From Candidatus Binatia bacterium (GTDB lineage: Bacteria; Desulfobacterota; Binatia; Bin18), in contig JAJEFA010000005.1 in the NCBI GenBank assembly GCA_022820725.1, positions 1 to 56,541 on the forward strand: 56,541 bases of DNA. Reading direction: 5' to 3'. The notes beneath the pieces were generated by a model. The model made no database searches and was not told the DNA's origin. It saw only the letters and a program-made list of their open reading frames with translations. The first letter of the stretch is position 1. Each line of letters begins with the position of its first letter. Shown piece after piece: positions 24,815 through 34,847 of this stretch. A program made the position numbers and the translations under genes.

Positions 24815-25948
24815 TCACCGTTTCAGCGAGGTATAGGTTGCCGCGATAATCCGCGCCGAGCGCTGGTCGCCCAGCGTGCTTTCGCCCATTTTGTTCATCA
24901 CATAGGCGATTGAAGTGCGGGTATCGGGATCGACCACGGCGATCGATCCGCCCCAGCCGCCCCAGTAGAAGGCACCGGGGCTTGGCGTGAACGGAATCCG
25001 CGGGTTCATCAAGCCAAAGCCCATGCCGAACAGCATCCACACGCCGAGCACGAGGTCTTTGCCGTTGGTCTGCCGTTGTTGTGCCAGTGCCACGGTTTCG
25101 GGCGACATCAGCCGAACGCCGTCAAGCGCACCGCCCGCAGCCAGCGCTCCATGCACGCGGGCAACGGCCCGCGCATTGCCGATCCCGCCCGCAGCCGGAA
25201 TCTCCGCCGCACGCCAGGCACGCGTCTGCGGCTCCCGGCCCGTTAACGCGGCAGACCGAAACGTCCGCGTGGCAATCGAGTCCGGATCGCCCGGCATCTG
25301 GTCCATGGTCGCCGAAGGCGGAACCATCTCGCCCACGCGCGCATCGTGCCGAGTGTCCAGCCCGATATGAAAATCGGCGTTCAGCGGGGTGGCGACCTCC
25401 TCGCGGAAAAACGTACCGAGACTGCGGCCGTCGACCCGGCGCAGGATTTCTCCCTGCAAATAGCCTTGCGTGATGGCATGGTATCCCGAGGCAGTCCCGG
25501 GCTCCCACCACGGCGCCTGGCGGGCCAGCCTGCCGCAGATGTCATCCCAGTTGTAGAGTTCCTCGATCTCGACGCGTGAGTCGAAACCCGACAACCCGGC
25601 CGAGTGGCTCATCACATGGCGAACCAGGACACTCTCCTTGCCGTTCTGGGCGAACTCCGGCCAGTAGCGGGCAACCGGCGCGTCGAAATCGATCAGACCG
25701 CGATCGGCGAGCATCAACATGCAGACCGCGGCCATGGTTTTGGTGGTGGAGTACACGTTGACGATGGTGTCCTGCTGCCAGGGCTCGCCGCTCGGCGCTG
25801 TGGAGCCGCCCCACAGATCAACGACCACTTCTCCGTCGTGGACGACACATGCACTGGCGCCCAGCTCCTCGTCTGTCGCGAAGTTTTCCTGAAACGCCTC
25901 ACACACGGTCGCGAATGCGTCCGCACAATATCCCTGGGGTTCCATCAT
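24815..25948 (-). CDS. Serine hydrolase, class C beta-lactamase-fold esterase
   Basis: A 377-residue serine hydrolase of the beta-lactamase/transpeptidase-like family (PF00144). Residues ~67-70 are the SxxK motif (VNVYSTTKTMAAVCML), and GYHAITQGYLQGEILRR supplies the YxN-like tyrosine. The C-terminal WGGWGGSIAVVDPDTRTSIAY region matches EstB-type esterases rather than true beta-lactamases. There is no signal peptide, which also argues for a cytoplasmic esterase. It starts 9 nt after the Baeyer-Villiger monooxygenase gene. BVMOs turn ketones into esters or lactones, and an adjacent esterase would hydrolyse them, as in known ketone-degrading operons. GGAACACC precedes the two possible ATG starts. 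Confidence 0.85.
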   Translation of the reverse strand: MMEPQGYCADAFATVCEAFQENFATDEELGASACVVHDGEVVVDLWGGSTAPSGEPWQQDTIVNVYSTTKTMAAVCMLMLADRGLIDFDAPVARYWPEFAQNGKESVLVRHVMSHSAGLSGFDSRVEIEELYNWDDICGRLARQAPWWEPGTASGYHAITQGYLQGEILRRVDGRSLGTFFREEVATPLNADFHIGLDTRHDARVGEMVPPSATMDQMPGDPDSIATRTFRSAALTGREPQTRAWRAAEIPAAGGIGNARAVARVHGALAAGGALDGVRLMSPETVALAQQRQTNGKDLVLGVWMLFGMGFGLMNPRIPFTPSPGAFYWGGWGGSIAVVDPDTRTSIAYVMNKMGESTLGDQRSARIIAATYTSLKR

Positions 25949-25957
25949 GGTGTTCCT

Positions 25958-27586
25958 TTATTGCAGCACAAAGCCCTCATAGCCATTGGCCGCTGCCTCG
26001 GCACACTTGGCCCGATAGGCCGGGGCTGGAAGGGGGTTAAGGAGGACCGCACGGGGCTTCCCAGGAATATTCGTTCCCATAAACCATGCCGACCTGGCTT
26101 GCGTCATAATCGATCCTTCAGCCACTTTATTGATATAGGCTATCCACTCGTCTTCTACCTGCGGCTTAGGAGCAATGCACTGCAAGCCCTTCTCGCGCAT
26201 ATAGCGGATGCAATCGGTAATCCATTCGACGATTGACTCGGCGCAGACCGTGTAGTTGCAAAACGCGGAGTTGATGGCAATGAAGAAGTTCGGAAAGCCC
26301 GCGGTTTGCATCCCCAGGTAGTTGCGCGGTCCATTGGCCCACTTGTCCTTGATCGTTTGTCCGCCTTCGCCGCGAATATCGATCCGTGTCAACGATCCAG
26401 TCACGGCATCAAAGCCCGTGGCATAGATGATGACATCGAATGCATACTCCCTCTCAGTGGTCTTGATCCCTTTGGGGGTGATACACTCGATTGGAGCCTC
26501 GCGTACGTCAACCAGCAGGACGTTGTCCCGGTTGTACGCCTCGTAATAGTGCGTCTCCAAAGGAATGCGTTTGGAGCCGAAGGGATGGTCCTTGGGTACG
26601 AGCTTTTCCGCGACTACGGGATCCTTGACTCGTGCACGGATCTTATTGCGGACGAACTCGGCGAAGTCCTCATTGGCTTTCGCGTTAGTCATGATGTCGT
26701 GAAAATTGCTCAACCACTTGGTGAAGCCGGGTTTTGCCCATAGCTCCTCATAGAACGCGAGCCGCTCTTCCTCCGGGACTTCGAGCGCCTTGCGCCGGTC
26801 GAACTCGTGCCGCATGCCGACTGTCGTTTCACGACACCTTTTATGAATCTCTGGGTAGGTCGCCTTCCACTGGCGCTGTGTCTCTGGGGCCACCTCCGAG
26901 TTTCGACACGGCGCACAGTAGTTGGGAGTGCGCTGGAAGACGGTGAGATGGCCAACTTCTGGAGCGATTTCGGGGATGAGCTGTACCGCGGTCGCACCGG
27001 TTCCAATCACCGCGACACGCTTACCCGTAAAGTCGACTTTTTCCTTTGGCCAGCGAGAGGTATGAAACGATTCCCCCGTAAAGCTCTCTACGCCCTCAAA
27101 CGGTGGGGTATATCGAGCCGACAAGAGGCCGACGGCCGCGATGAGAAACTGCGTCTGGGCGCGCTGGCCGCTTTCCAATTTAATCTCCCAGCGATTTGTT
27201 TTCTCGTCGTAGATCGCCGACTCGACCCGCGCATTGAACTGGATGTCTTTGCGCAGGTCGAATTTATCCGCCACATGGTTGAGATATTTTTCGTTCTCCG
27301 GCTGGCCGGAATAATGCTCCTTCCAATCCCACTCTTGCAGCAGTTCCTCCGACCACGAATAGCCGTAGGTCTCGCTCTCGGAATCGAAGCGGCAACCGGG
27401 GTAACGATTCCAATACCATGTGCCACCCACGCCGTCTCCATCCTCGTAGCAGCGTACCGAGAGCCCAAGCTCCCGCAAGCGGTATAGCTGATACAAGCCG
27501 GACACCCCGGCGCCAATGACAATCGCGTCATAGTGCCCAACCGGCTCAGTCCCGTTTGTTGGCGTTGACTGTTGAGAACTTGTCAT
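25958..27586 (-). CDS. Baeyer-Villiger-type flavin monooxygenase 1
   Basis: A 542-residue FAD/NADPH monooxygenase. It has the FAD Rossmann motif IVIGAGVSGLYQLYRL, the BVMO fingerprint FTGESFHTSRWP (FxGxxxHxxxWP) exactly, and the NADPH motif [30 protein letters not shown] is the conserved BVMO segment. This supports a cyclohexanone-monooxygenase-like enzyme that inserts oxygen next to a carbonyl. The start at 27586 (MTSSQQSTPTNG) has CAGGAGGGACGGA upstream; that ribosome binding site lies in the 3' end of a decayed 71-residue-type gene. It is followed by the esterase gene 9 nt on. Confidence 0.9.
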   Translation of the reverse strand: MTSSQQSTPTNGTEPVGHYDAIVIGAGVSGLYQLYRLRELGLSVRCYEDGDGVGGTWYWNRYPGCRFDSESETYGYSWSEELLQEWDWKEHYSGQPENEKYLNHVADKFDLRKDIQFNARVESAIYDEKTNRWEIKLESGQRAQTQFLIAAVGLLSARYTPPFEGVESFTGESFHTSRWPKEKVDFTGKRVAVIGTGATAVQLIPEIAPEVGHLTVFQRTPNYCAPCRNSEVAPETQRQWKATYPEIHKRCRETTVGMRHEFDRRKALEVPEEERLAFYEELWAKPGFTKWLSNFHDIMTNAKANEDFAEFVRNKIRARVKDPVVAEKLVPKDHPFGSKRIPLETHYYEAYNRDNVLLVDVREAPIECITPKGIKTTEREYAFDVIIYATGFDAVTGSLTRIDIRGEGGQTIKDKWANGPRNYLGMQTAGFPNFFIAINSAFCNYTVCAESIVEWITDCIRYMREKGLQCIAPKPQVEDEWIAYINKVAEGSIMTQARSAWFMGTNIPGKPRAVLLNPLPAPAYRAKCAEAAANGYEGFVLQ

Positions 27587-27587
27587 T

Positions 27588-27698
27588 CCGTCCCTCCTGA
27601 AAATGCTGAAAGGCAGCAGTGTTACGAAACACACGCCGCCTCCCCCCGATGCTCAGTCCATAATGTTCGTCCCCGCGCAAGGGCTCATCCGCCCGAAT
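27588..27698 (-). pseudogene. Decayed copy of the 71-residue gene (3' half)
   Basis: Codons from 27698 read IRADEPLRGDEHYGLSIGG and RRRVFRNTAAFQHFQEG, clearly homologous to ISADESLREDEHYGLSIEG and onward in the gene at 4668-4883. The N-terminal half is missing; the remnant follows the GST stop by 30 nt and runs without a stop into the start of the BVMO gene, where the live locus would have the PF10118 gene. Confidence 0.75.
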
Positions 27699-27728
27699 CC
27701 GTGGAGACCGCCTTTCTTGGAATGGGCG

Positions 27729-28481
27729 TCACTGTGTTAACTCACCCAGTCTTGCCTTCAAGACTCTGAGCGCTTTTTTGTTCGCGTTCCTGATCGCCTC
27801 CATGGTCGGCGGCTCGCCGCTGATGTCGCCGAGTTCTGCCAGCACGATGTGCACGTCGTCGTGCCCGTCCACTTGTTTCATCTCGTCTAACCAGCGTCGC
27901 ACGTTGGGGAAGGGCTCGAAATCGTAGACGTTGGTAAAACCCGGCTGCAACTGCCCGATCTCCACATAGGCGGCAAAGTCGGCCAGCGTGAGCTGTTCGC
28001 CCGTCAAATAGCGGGATTCCGCCAGCCAGCTCGACTCCAAAGCCTGGAGCGCCTTCGTCAGTGTCGCGTGTGCGGCCTGTTGAATGACGGCCGGGATATT
28101 CAGATCCTTGCGTATCTTCGGGGCGACCAGCCCGACGGAGGCGTCCCGGACATTGCGGTGGTGGTAGTGCAAATACCAGTCTACCTTGGCGCGCAGCCGA
28201 TGATCCGTCGGGTAGACGTCTTCCCAGCCGCGCGTGTTGCTCAGATAACACATGATGGCATGCGCCTCGCTGAGCACGAAGCCGCTGTCCGGTTCTTCGA
28301 TCGTCGGAATCGTTCCGCCGGGATTTTTGGCCAGATAGGCCGGATTGCGGCTGCCGGTTTCCCCTTTTGAGCCGGGGTTAATCAGAATCATTTCAAACGG
28401 CGTCCGCTTATATAGCATCAGCCACATAACCGCGCGTACCGGCTGCGAAAACGGCACGCCATACAAGAGAAGAGGTTGCAT
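27729..28481 (-). CDS. Glutathione S-transferase
   Basis: A 250-residue GST. The thioredoxin-like N-terminal domain starts MQPLLLYGVPFSQPVRAVMW, with the conserved cis-proline and glutathione-contact segments in NPGGTIPTIEE and FVLSEAHAIMCYL. The all-helical C-terminal domain contains RYLTGEQLTLADFAAYVEIG, the N-capping box/hydrophobic-staple region. Most like theta-class enzymes, which often handle halogenated or epoxidised compounds. It starts 12 nt after the monooxygenase gene at 28494 and lies between two BVMO genes, suggesting conjugation or isomerisation of a reactive pathway intermediate. Confidence 0.88.
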   Translation of the reverse strand: MQPLLLYGVPFSQPVRAVMWLMLYKRTPFEMILINPGSKGETGSRNPAYLAKNPGGTIPTIEEPDSGFVLSEAHAIMCYLSNTRGWEDVYPTDHRLRAKVDWYLHYHHRNVRDASVGLVAPKIRKDLNIPAVIQQAAHATLTKALQALESSWLAESRYLTGEQLTLADFAAYVEIGQLQPGFTNVYDFEPFPNVRRWLDEMKQVDGHDDVHIVLAELGDISGEPPTMEAIRNANKKALRVLKARLGELTQ

Positions 28482-28493
28482 GATATTCCCCGT

Positions 28494-30323
28494 CTATTTC
28501 ACAATCAGACCTTCAAAATCTCCCTTTTCACGCCACTCGGCGAGCATATCGTAAAAGGCCAGCGCGCCCTTGGGGTACACGGTCTGGAGAAAGCCCTGCC
28601 CCTCGTTCGTCCCCTCGCCGTTGTAGTAGCCCGGCGTGCAGGCGTTTTGATACTTGGTCATCATGTTCGGCCCGGTGACGATCTCCACCCACTCGGCCTC
28701 GGCCTCGAGGGTTGGCTCGATTGATTTCGCGTTGCGGCGATTCACCAGCGTGATGAGCTGGGAAACATGCTGAGCCTGATTATCGAGCATATAGGTGAAG
28801 TTCGCCGTGAGACCGGTCTGCGTCAGCCCCATGTGGAAACAGTTCGGAAACCCGCAACTCAGGAAACCGTGGAAGGTCCGCATCCCGTCTGCCCAGGCAT
28901 CGGCCAGCGACACCCCATCCCGGCCGTACATACCGAACTCGGCCCGCCGCGTGTACGCGGTTCCGACCTCGAAGCCGGTGGCGAAGATCAGGCAGTCCAC
29001 TTCGTACTCCACCCCATCCACCACGACGCCGTGCTCGGTCACGCGATCAACACCTTGTCCGCTGGTATCGACTAGCTTGACACCTGGCCGGTTAAAGGTC
29101 GGTAGATACTCATCGTTGAAAGTCGGGCGTTTGCACCACTGGCCGAACCACGGCTTGAGGGACTCGGCCGTCTCCGGGTCCTGCACGGTCGAGGATATGC
29201 GATCGCGAATCTCGTTCATCTTCTGAAAATCGGCGATCTCCGCCAAGATCGCCTTTTCTCGGCCGGAGAGATCCGATTCGTCCTGGCTGGAGAGCAGATC
29301 GCTGAGCTTCTTGAGCGGGCTGGTCCACTTGTCGCGAACCTGATCGTCCTCCAACTGCACCCCGTCCAGGAGGGCGGTGAAGTTGCGGTTCCGATACGTC
29401 TGCCAGCCGGGCTTGAGCGTCTTGGCCCATTCGGGGTTGGTGGGGGTGTTGTTGCGTTCGTCCACGGAGGACGGCGTACGCTGAAAAACGTAGAGCTGCT
29501 TCGCATGCTCCCCCAGATGAGGGATGCACTGAATCGCTGTGGCGCCTGTCCCAATAATCCCGACGCGTTTATCGTGGAGTTTATGTAAGCCCCCGGTGGT
29601 ATCACCACCGGTGTAGCCATAGTCCCAGCGACTGGTATGGAAGGTATGTCCCTTGAAATTCTCGATCCCGGGGATCCCGGGCAACTTGGGCTTGTTCAGC
29701 GGCCCGCTCGACATGATGACAAAGCGCGTCTTGAACGCGTCGTCACGATCGGTGGTGACGGTCCAACGTCCGGTTTCTTCATCCCAGCGGGCCTCTTTGA
29801 CCTTCGTCTGGAAACAGGTGCGTTCGTAGAGATTGTAGTGCTTGCCGATCCGTTGCGCGTGGGCAAAAATCTCCGGCGCGAAAGAGTAGCGTTCCTTCGG
29901 GATGTAATTGAGTTCTTCGAGCAGGGGCAGGTAGAGATAGCCTTCGATGTCACACTGGGCGCCGGGATAGCGGTTCCAGTACCAGGTACCGCCAAAATCC
30001 CCGGCTTTCTCGATAATGCGAAAATTGGTAATGCCGGCCTCTTGCAGCCGCACGGCCGCCAGCTGGCCTCCAAAACCGCCGCCAATAATCACTACATCGA
30101 CCTCTTCTTGCAGCGCGGGACGGGTAAAGCCCGGCTCCACGTAGTGGTCTTCGTTATAATGTGCGAACTGGCCGGTGATTTCCTGGTATTGATTGTTCGC
30201 GTCTGCGCGTAGACGTTTCGTACGCTCGGCAGCATATTTCTCACGCAGAGCCCCGGGATCAAAACCCAGCTCGTCGGCGGTGGGGATACGGCTTGGTTCA
30301 GCTTGGGTTGTGGTTTGACTCAT
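28494..30323 (-). CDS. Baeyer-Villiger-type flavin monooxygenase 2 (long N-terminus)
   Basis: A 609-residue enzyme from the ATG at 30323 ([20 protein letters not shown]), which has AAGGAGGA at good spacing; a GTG six bases upstream is too close to it. About 75 residues precede the FAD motif [17 protein letters not shown], as in HAPMO- and steroid-type BVMOs. The fingerprint is [12 protein letters not shown], with Asp in place of the usual final Pro; the NADPH motif is [29 protein letters not shown] is intact. Fewer than 40 nt upstream is the decayed end of a PF10118 gene. First gene of the BVMO/GST/BVMO/esterase/nitroreductase operon. Confidence 0.88.
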   Translation of the reverse strand: MSQTTTQAEPSRIPTADELGFDPGALREKYAAERTKRLRADANNQYQEITGQFAHYNEDHYVEPGFTRPALQEEVDVVIIGGGFGGQLAAVRLQEAGITNFRIIEKAGDFGGTWYWNRYPGAQCDIEGYLYLPLLEELNYIPKERYSFAPEIFAHAQRIGKHYNLYERTCFQTKVKEARWDEETGRWTVTTDRDDAFKTRFVIMSSGPLNKPKLPGIPGIENFKGHTFHTSRWDYGYTGGDTTGGLHKLHDKRVGIIGTGATAIQCIPHLGEHAKQLYVFQRTPSSVDERNNTPTNPEWAKTLKPGWQTYRNRNFTALLDGVQLEDDQVRDKWTSPLKKLSDLLSSQDESDLSGREKAILAEIADFQKMNEIRDRISSTVQDPETAESLKPWFGQWCKRPTFNDEYLPTFNRPGVKLVDTSGQGVDRVTEHGVVVDGVEYEVDCLIFATGFEVGTAYTRRAEFGMYGRDGVSLADAWADGMRTFHGFLSCGFPNCFHMGLTQTGLTANFTYMLDNQAQHVSQLITLVNRRNAKSIEPTLEAEAEWVEIVTGPNMMTKYQNACTPGYYNGEGTNEGQGFLQTVYPKGALAFYDMLAEWREKGDFEGLIVK

Positions 30324-30359
30324 TCTCACAGTCCTCCTTCTTGAGTCTCAGCTCTTCAT

Positions 30360-30437
30360 TCAAACGCTACGAGGTAGCATATCCTTTGGAAACAAAGAAG
30401 TCTTGATGGGGTCGAGCTTCATCAGCCCGTCCTCATT
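30360..30437 (-). pseudogene. Decayed 3' end of a PF10118 gene, remnant 1
   Basis: The minus strand reads NEDGLMKLDPIKTSLFPKDM then LPRSV and a stop, matching the last 25 residues of the gene at 3793 (GLTQLDTTKMALSPKDMLPA). The remnant and about 16 bases beyond its stop also resemble the remnant at 37907. It lies between the efflux operon and the second BVMO gene. Confidence 0.7.
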
Positions 30438-31737
30438 CGTGGATATTATCGAGGCAGTGGAAGGCGAGTTGGGCTGCTAATGCTGCCTGCGCTTGGAGTA
30501 CGGTGAGCGCCGTGTCCACCGCCCGAGAACGAGACTGCGCGAGCCGTTCCAGAGCCCCGCTCAACTCAAGAATACTCACCTCATCTGCCTCATAGGCCCG
30601 GCGGGTAAAATCTCCTGTCTGCGTGAGCGCATCGAAATAGTCTGTTCCATAGGCGGCGCGACGCTGCCGGGCCAACTCCAGGTGGGCATACGCAGAAGCG
30701 ACCTCGTGCCGTACGGTGAGCGTTCGGGATTCAAGCTCCTGCCGCGCCATCTCGACCTCTGCCATCGCCGCCGTTATTGCGTGCGTATTGCGATTAAAGA
30801 GGGGCAACGGGATGGTCAGCGCTCCTCCCACCACCTGGTCTTCATTATCGAGCTTATACATTGGACCAAGGGAAATATTCGGCGTCCGGTTCGCCTGGGC
30901 GAGGCGCAGTTCGGCCTCTCGGGTTTCTACTTTGAAGCGCGCGGCATGGTAGTCGGGCCGATGCTCCAGGGCACATGCGATGAGTTCCGCTTGTGATGGC
31001 AGTGGGTCCGGGAGAGCATCCAGCCTCGAGATCTTCAAGAGATCTCCGACCGCAACGAACGGCCTCTCGACACCAAGGCCGAGGAGCAATCGGAGCCGTT
31101 TTTCTGTGTGTACGCGCTCCTGCTCACTGGCGAGCAGACGTGTGCGCGCCTCGTCGGTATCGAGGCGCAGCGTGTCGAGTTCCAGCACCGAGATATCTTC
31201 TTGCGCATACCGCTCACGGCCGGCTTGAAGGAGTGCTCGGCGGGTCTCCAGCATGTCCTGTTGCGCGTGGATGCTTTCTTGTATCGCCATCAACTCATAA
31301 AAGGCACGCATGACCTCCAGTCGGAGGATCCGCTCCGCATCGGCAATAAGCCACTCCGTATAGCTGAGGTGAGAGGTGGCTGCCTGACGGCGATGTCCGG
31401 GTTGTCCCGCAATTTCGACTTCCTGAAGGAGCAAGACTGCGGCATCGGCGGTTGACCTTCCGGTGGGTGTGCGGAACCGCCGGTTGCGGTAATCCGCCTC
31501 AATACTGACACGGGGATTTTCTTGAAACAGTAACTCAGACTGCTGGACGCGTCCCTTGGCCAGCCCGAGGGTGTATCGTTTTGTCTGAATGTCGGGATTT
31601 CCCTGTAAGGCCAATACCAGCGCGGTTGGCAAATCCACCCGCAAGGGAGTGTCTGTCTCCTCCGCCCCCTGCGCGATCTGGCCGACCAGCAGTAACGTCC
31701 ACACCGACGCACATAGCGCCCATCGTTTCTCTATCAT
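30433..31737 (-). CDS. Outer-membrane efflux protein, TolC/CzcC family
   Basis: The 434-residue protein begins MIEKRWALCASVWTLLLVGQ, a signal peptide ending near QGAEETD. Two repeats of long helices follow, each with the pattern ALQGNPDIQTKRYTLGLAKG and EHRPDYHAARFKVETREAEL, plus NISLGPMYKLDNEDQVVGGA and LTIPLPLFNRN strands, as in outer-membrane factors of RND systems. The ATG at 31737 overlaps the pump gene's stop (ATGA) and has AGGAGAGGAG in the pump's last codons. It would form the exit duct for the pump and adaptor encoded upstream. Its last codons run into a decayed PF10118 tail. Confidence 0.9.
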   Translation of the reverse strand: MIEKRWALCASVWTLLLVGQIAQGAEETDTPLRVDLPTALVLALQGNPDIQTKRYTLGLAKGRVQQSELLFQENPRVSIEADYRNRRFRTPTGRSTADAAVLLLQEVEIAGQPGHRRQAATSHLSYTEWLIADAERILRLEVMRAFYELMAIQESIHAQQDMLETRRALLQAGRERYAQEDISVLELDTLRLDTDEARTRLLASEQERVHTEKRLRLLLGLGVERPFVAVGDLLKISRLDALPDPLPSQAELIACALEHRPDYHAARFKVETREAELRLAQANRTPNISLGPMYKLDNEDQVVGGALTIPLPLFNRNTHAITAAMAEVEMARQELESRTLTVRHEVASAYAHLELARQRRAAYGTDYFDALTQTGDFTRRAYEADEVSILELSGALERLAQSRSRAVDTALTVLQAQAALAAQLAFHCLDNIHE

Positions 31738-34700
31738 CGCTCCTCTCCCTGCGCGGTGAATGGTCGGCCAAACTTGAGGTATAAGGCCGGAACAACAATA
31801 AGGTTGAGCGCGGTCGAGGTAATGAGACCGCATAAAATGACAATCGCCATTGGCGTAAGTATTTCGCTGCCTGGGTCGCCGGCCCGCACGACCAGCGGCA
31901 GGAGGGCCAGCCCGGACGAGAGGGCGGTCATCAGAATGGGCGAGAGCCTCTCCAGGGCGCCGCGCTCCACCGCCGCTCGAAACCGCTCGCCTTCCTCTTC
32001 CATCAGGTGACGAATATGGGTGACCAGCATAATGCCGTTTCGGGTGGCGATGCCAAAGAGCGTAATCAGTCCCACCAGCGAGGCCACGCTCAGGATTCCG
32101 CCAGACACGAATATGCCCATGACGCCGCCAATGAACGCCAAGGGCAGATTGACCAGAATAATGAGAGCATCACGGACAGACCGTAGCGCCGTGGTGAGCA
32201 AGAGCAGAATGCCACCCAACACCAGCAGGCTTAACAGGCCGATCGTGCGCGATGCTTCCTGGGCGCTTTCAAACTGGCCACCATAGGCAATGTAATAGCC
32301 CTGGGGCAGCGACACCTGTGCTGCGACCTGTTGCTGAATCTCCTGCACGACATCCTGGAGTGCCCGTCCCGCCACATTGCAACTCACCACGATGCGGCGC
32401 TGCACGTTCTCGCGCCCGATCGTGTTTGGCCCGAGTGCCCGGCTGACATCCGCCAACAGCCGAAGTGGGACTTTTCCCCCGTGTGGAGTGTCAATCAGCA
32501 TAGAGAGAATCGTGTTGAGGTCTTTCCGGGTCGCGGCCTCGTAGCGAACGACCAGGTCAAAGCTTCGCTGGCCTTCCAAGACGCGAGAGACGGTCTTCCC
32601 GAGGAAAGCCGTTTCTAACGCCTCAGCCACCTCTCCAACGGTGAGCCCGATCCGGGCAATCCGTTCCCGCTTGAGTTGCACGTGAAGAATCGGCAGGTCG
32701 GTCTGTTGCTCAACAGCCAAGTCCACAACACCACGAACCTGGGCCATGGTATCCCGGACCGCTTGGGCCAGGCGGCGCAGACGCTGCAAATCGTCGCCAA
32801 AGACTTTCACCGCGACATTCGCCCGCGTGCCGGACAGCATGTGGTCAATACGGTGAGATATCGGCTGGCCGATGGTCACACTCATGCCCGGCACAACCGT
32901 GAGCGCGTGGCGTAACGCGTCGAGGAACTCCGCTTTCGAGCGTGCTTGCATCTGAAGTCCTACATCGATTTCGGAGGCTTCGACCCCTTGGGCATGTTCG
33001 TCCAGCTCGGCCCGTCCGGTCCGACGCGCCGTGGTTTTTACCTCCGGAAACGACAGGAGAATTTCTTCGACCGTCTGTCCCAGTCGGTCAGACTCGGTCA
33101 GGGAGGTGCCTGGGAGCGTGACCGTATTAATCGTGAGCGTGCCTTCATTAAACTCCGGCAGAAACGACCGGCCTAAAAGCGGAGTGAGGGCAAGCGTTCC
33201 GACAAACAGCATGACGGACGTGAGGATAACCAGACCGGGACGTGGAAACACGTGGGTGAGCAGTTTTTGATAGGCGTGCTGGAGGTAACGCACCAAGGGA
33301 TTCTCTCTGCGCGTGATGACTCCCTTTGACTTGGGCAGGAGCAGCGAGCAGAGCACGGGCGTGACGGTCAGAGCCACCAGGAGCGAGGCAAACAGCGCGA
33401 CCAGATAGGCTACACCCAACGGGGCGAGCAAGCGTCCTTCAACGCCGCTGAGGAAGAAGAGCGGGACAAAGACCAGCGCAATAATGGCCGTGGCAAAGGT
33501 AATAGACGGACGAATCTCCAGGGACGCCTTGAGCGTGACGGTCAGCGGGTTGGCCCGTGCCGACTGCGGCAACGCCGCGTTCTCTCTCAGTCGGCGAAAG
33601 ACGTTCTCGACATCGATAATGGCGTCATCGACCAGTGCCCCAATGGCAATGGCCATGCCGCCCAGGGTCATCGTGTTCATCGTGCCGCCGAAGAGGTGCA
33701 GCGAAAGGACGGCGACAAGCAAGGAGAGCGGAATGGCGACCAGTGTGATGAGCGTGGCACGGATATTCAGGAGAAAGAGGAGGAGAATGCTGACCACCAC
33801 CAGCACGCCGTCTCGCAGGGCATCAACGACGTTTTCAATCGCCACCGCAATAAAGTCCGCCTGGCGGAAGATATGGGCATTAATGCGCATGCCGTCAGGA
33901 AGGGTGCGTTGTATGGCACTCAAGGTTGTGTCCAAGGCCTGGGTTAAGGTCAGGGTATTTGCCCCGGGCTGTTTCTGTAGACTGAGAATCACGGCTGGCT
34001 TGCCCTGGACGGCCCCTTCGCCGCGTTTCAGCGCTGGCCCGATCCGCACGTCAGCGACTTGATGGAGAAACACGGGCTGCTCAGTGTGCGTGGCCACAAC
34101 AGTCTGCGCGATGTCTGCCAGCTGCCGCACCCGCCCCACGCCATGAATGAGATACTCTTGGCCACCGTCCACGTAGAACCCCGCCGAGGTGTTCTGGTTG
34201 GTCAGGCGTACGGCTTCCGTCACCTCGGTCAGGCTCACCCCATACGCCGCCATTCGCTCCGGAGACAGCAACACCTGATATTGTTTGACCCCACCGCCAA
34301 TGGGGATGACTTGGGACACCCCAGGGACAGAAAGCAGCCGCCGGCGTATCACCCAGTCGGCGGTCGAACGGAGGTCAAGCGGCGAATGATGCGCACTCGT
34401 GAGGCTCACCAGCATGATTTCGCCCATAATGGAGGAGATCGGAGCAAGAATGGGCGACGCGACTTCCGGCGGGAGAGCGGCCCGGGCCAGTTGGAGTTTT
34501 TCACTCACCACTTGCCGGGCCTGATACAGATCCGTGCCCCAGACAAATTCGACCCACACTACGGATATACCGGTCGCGGACGACGAGCGGACACGCCGCA
34601 CCCCTGCCGCCCCATTCACCGCCGTTTCGAGGGGAAGCGTGACGAGCATTTCCACTTCTTCCGTCGCCATTCCGTGCGCCTCGGTCAGGACGGTGACCGT

Positions 34701-34832
34701 TGGCGCGGTCAGGTCCGGGAAGACATCGACTGGCATGCGGACGGCGACCAGCGTGCCGCCGAGTAACACCGCCAGGGCAAGCGTCAGGACAATCTTGCGA
34801 TTGGCCAACGACCAGCGAATAAGACGATTCAT
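31734..34832 (-). CDS. Heavy-metal-type RND efflux pump (CzcA/CusA family)
   Basis: A 1032-residue inner-membrane RND pump. It has the N-terminal helix (SLANRKIVLTLALAVLLGG), the large periplasmic loop beginning VDVFPDLTAPTVTVLTEAHG, the TM4 motif MAIAIGALVDDAIIDVENVF with proton-relay aspartates, and a second loop and helix set ending LNLIVVPALYLKFG. The double-Asp VDDAIIDVEN motif differs from the CusA and CzcA signatures I know, so the metal cannot be assigned. It lies 15 nt after the adaptor gene and overlaps the outer-membrane factor gene; all three form one tripartite export system. Confidence 0.92.
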   Translation of the reverse strand: MNRLIRWSLANRKIVLTLALAVLLGGTLVAVRMPVDVFPDLTAPTVTVLTEAHGMATEEVEMLVTLPLETAVNGAAGVRRVRSSSATGISVVWVEFVWGTDLYQARQVVSEKLQLARAALPPEVASPILAPISSIMGEIMLVSLTSAHHSPLDLRSTADWVIRRRLLSVPGVSQVIPIGGGVKQYQVLLSPERMAAYGVSLTEVTEAVRLTNQNTSAGFYVDGGQEYLIHGVGRVRQLADIAQTVVATHTEQPVFLHQVADVRIGPALKRGEGAVQGKPAVILSLQKQPGANTLTLTQALDTTLSAIQRTLPDGMRINAHIFRQADFIAVAIENVVDALRDGVLVVVSILLLFLLNIRATLITLVAIPLSLLVAVLSLHLFGGTMNTMTLGGMAIAIGALVDDAIIDVENVFRRLRENAALPQSARANPLTVTLKASLEIRPSITFATAIIALVFVPLFFLSGVEGRLLAPLGVAYLVALFASLLVALTVTPVLCSLLLPKSKGVITRRENPLVRYLQHAYQKLLTHVFPRPGLVILTSVMLFVGTLALTPLLGRSFLPEFNEGTLTINTVTLPGTSLTESDRLGQTVEEILLSFPEVKTTARRTGRAELDEHAQGVEASEIDVGLQMQARSKAEFLDALRHALTVVPGMSVTIGQPISHRIDHMLSGTRANVAVKVFGDDLQRLRRLAQAVRDTMAQVRGVVDLAVEQQTDLPILHVQLKRERIARIGLTVGEVAEALETAFLGKTVSRVLEGQRSFDLVVRYEAATRKDLNTILSMLIDTPHGGKVPLRLLADVSRALGPNTIGRENVQRRIVVSCNVAGRALQDVVQEIQQQVAAQVSLPQGYYIAYGGQFESAQEASRTIGLLSLLVLGGILLLLTTALRSVRDALIILVNLPLAFIGGVMGIFVSGGILSVASLVGLITLFGIATRNGIMLVTHIRHLMEEEGERFRAAVERGALERLSPILMTALSSGLALLPLVVRAGDPGSEILTPMAIVILCGLITSTALNLIVVPALYLKFGRPFTAQGEER

Positions 34833-34847
34833 GACTGTGTCCTGGGG

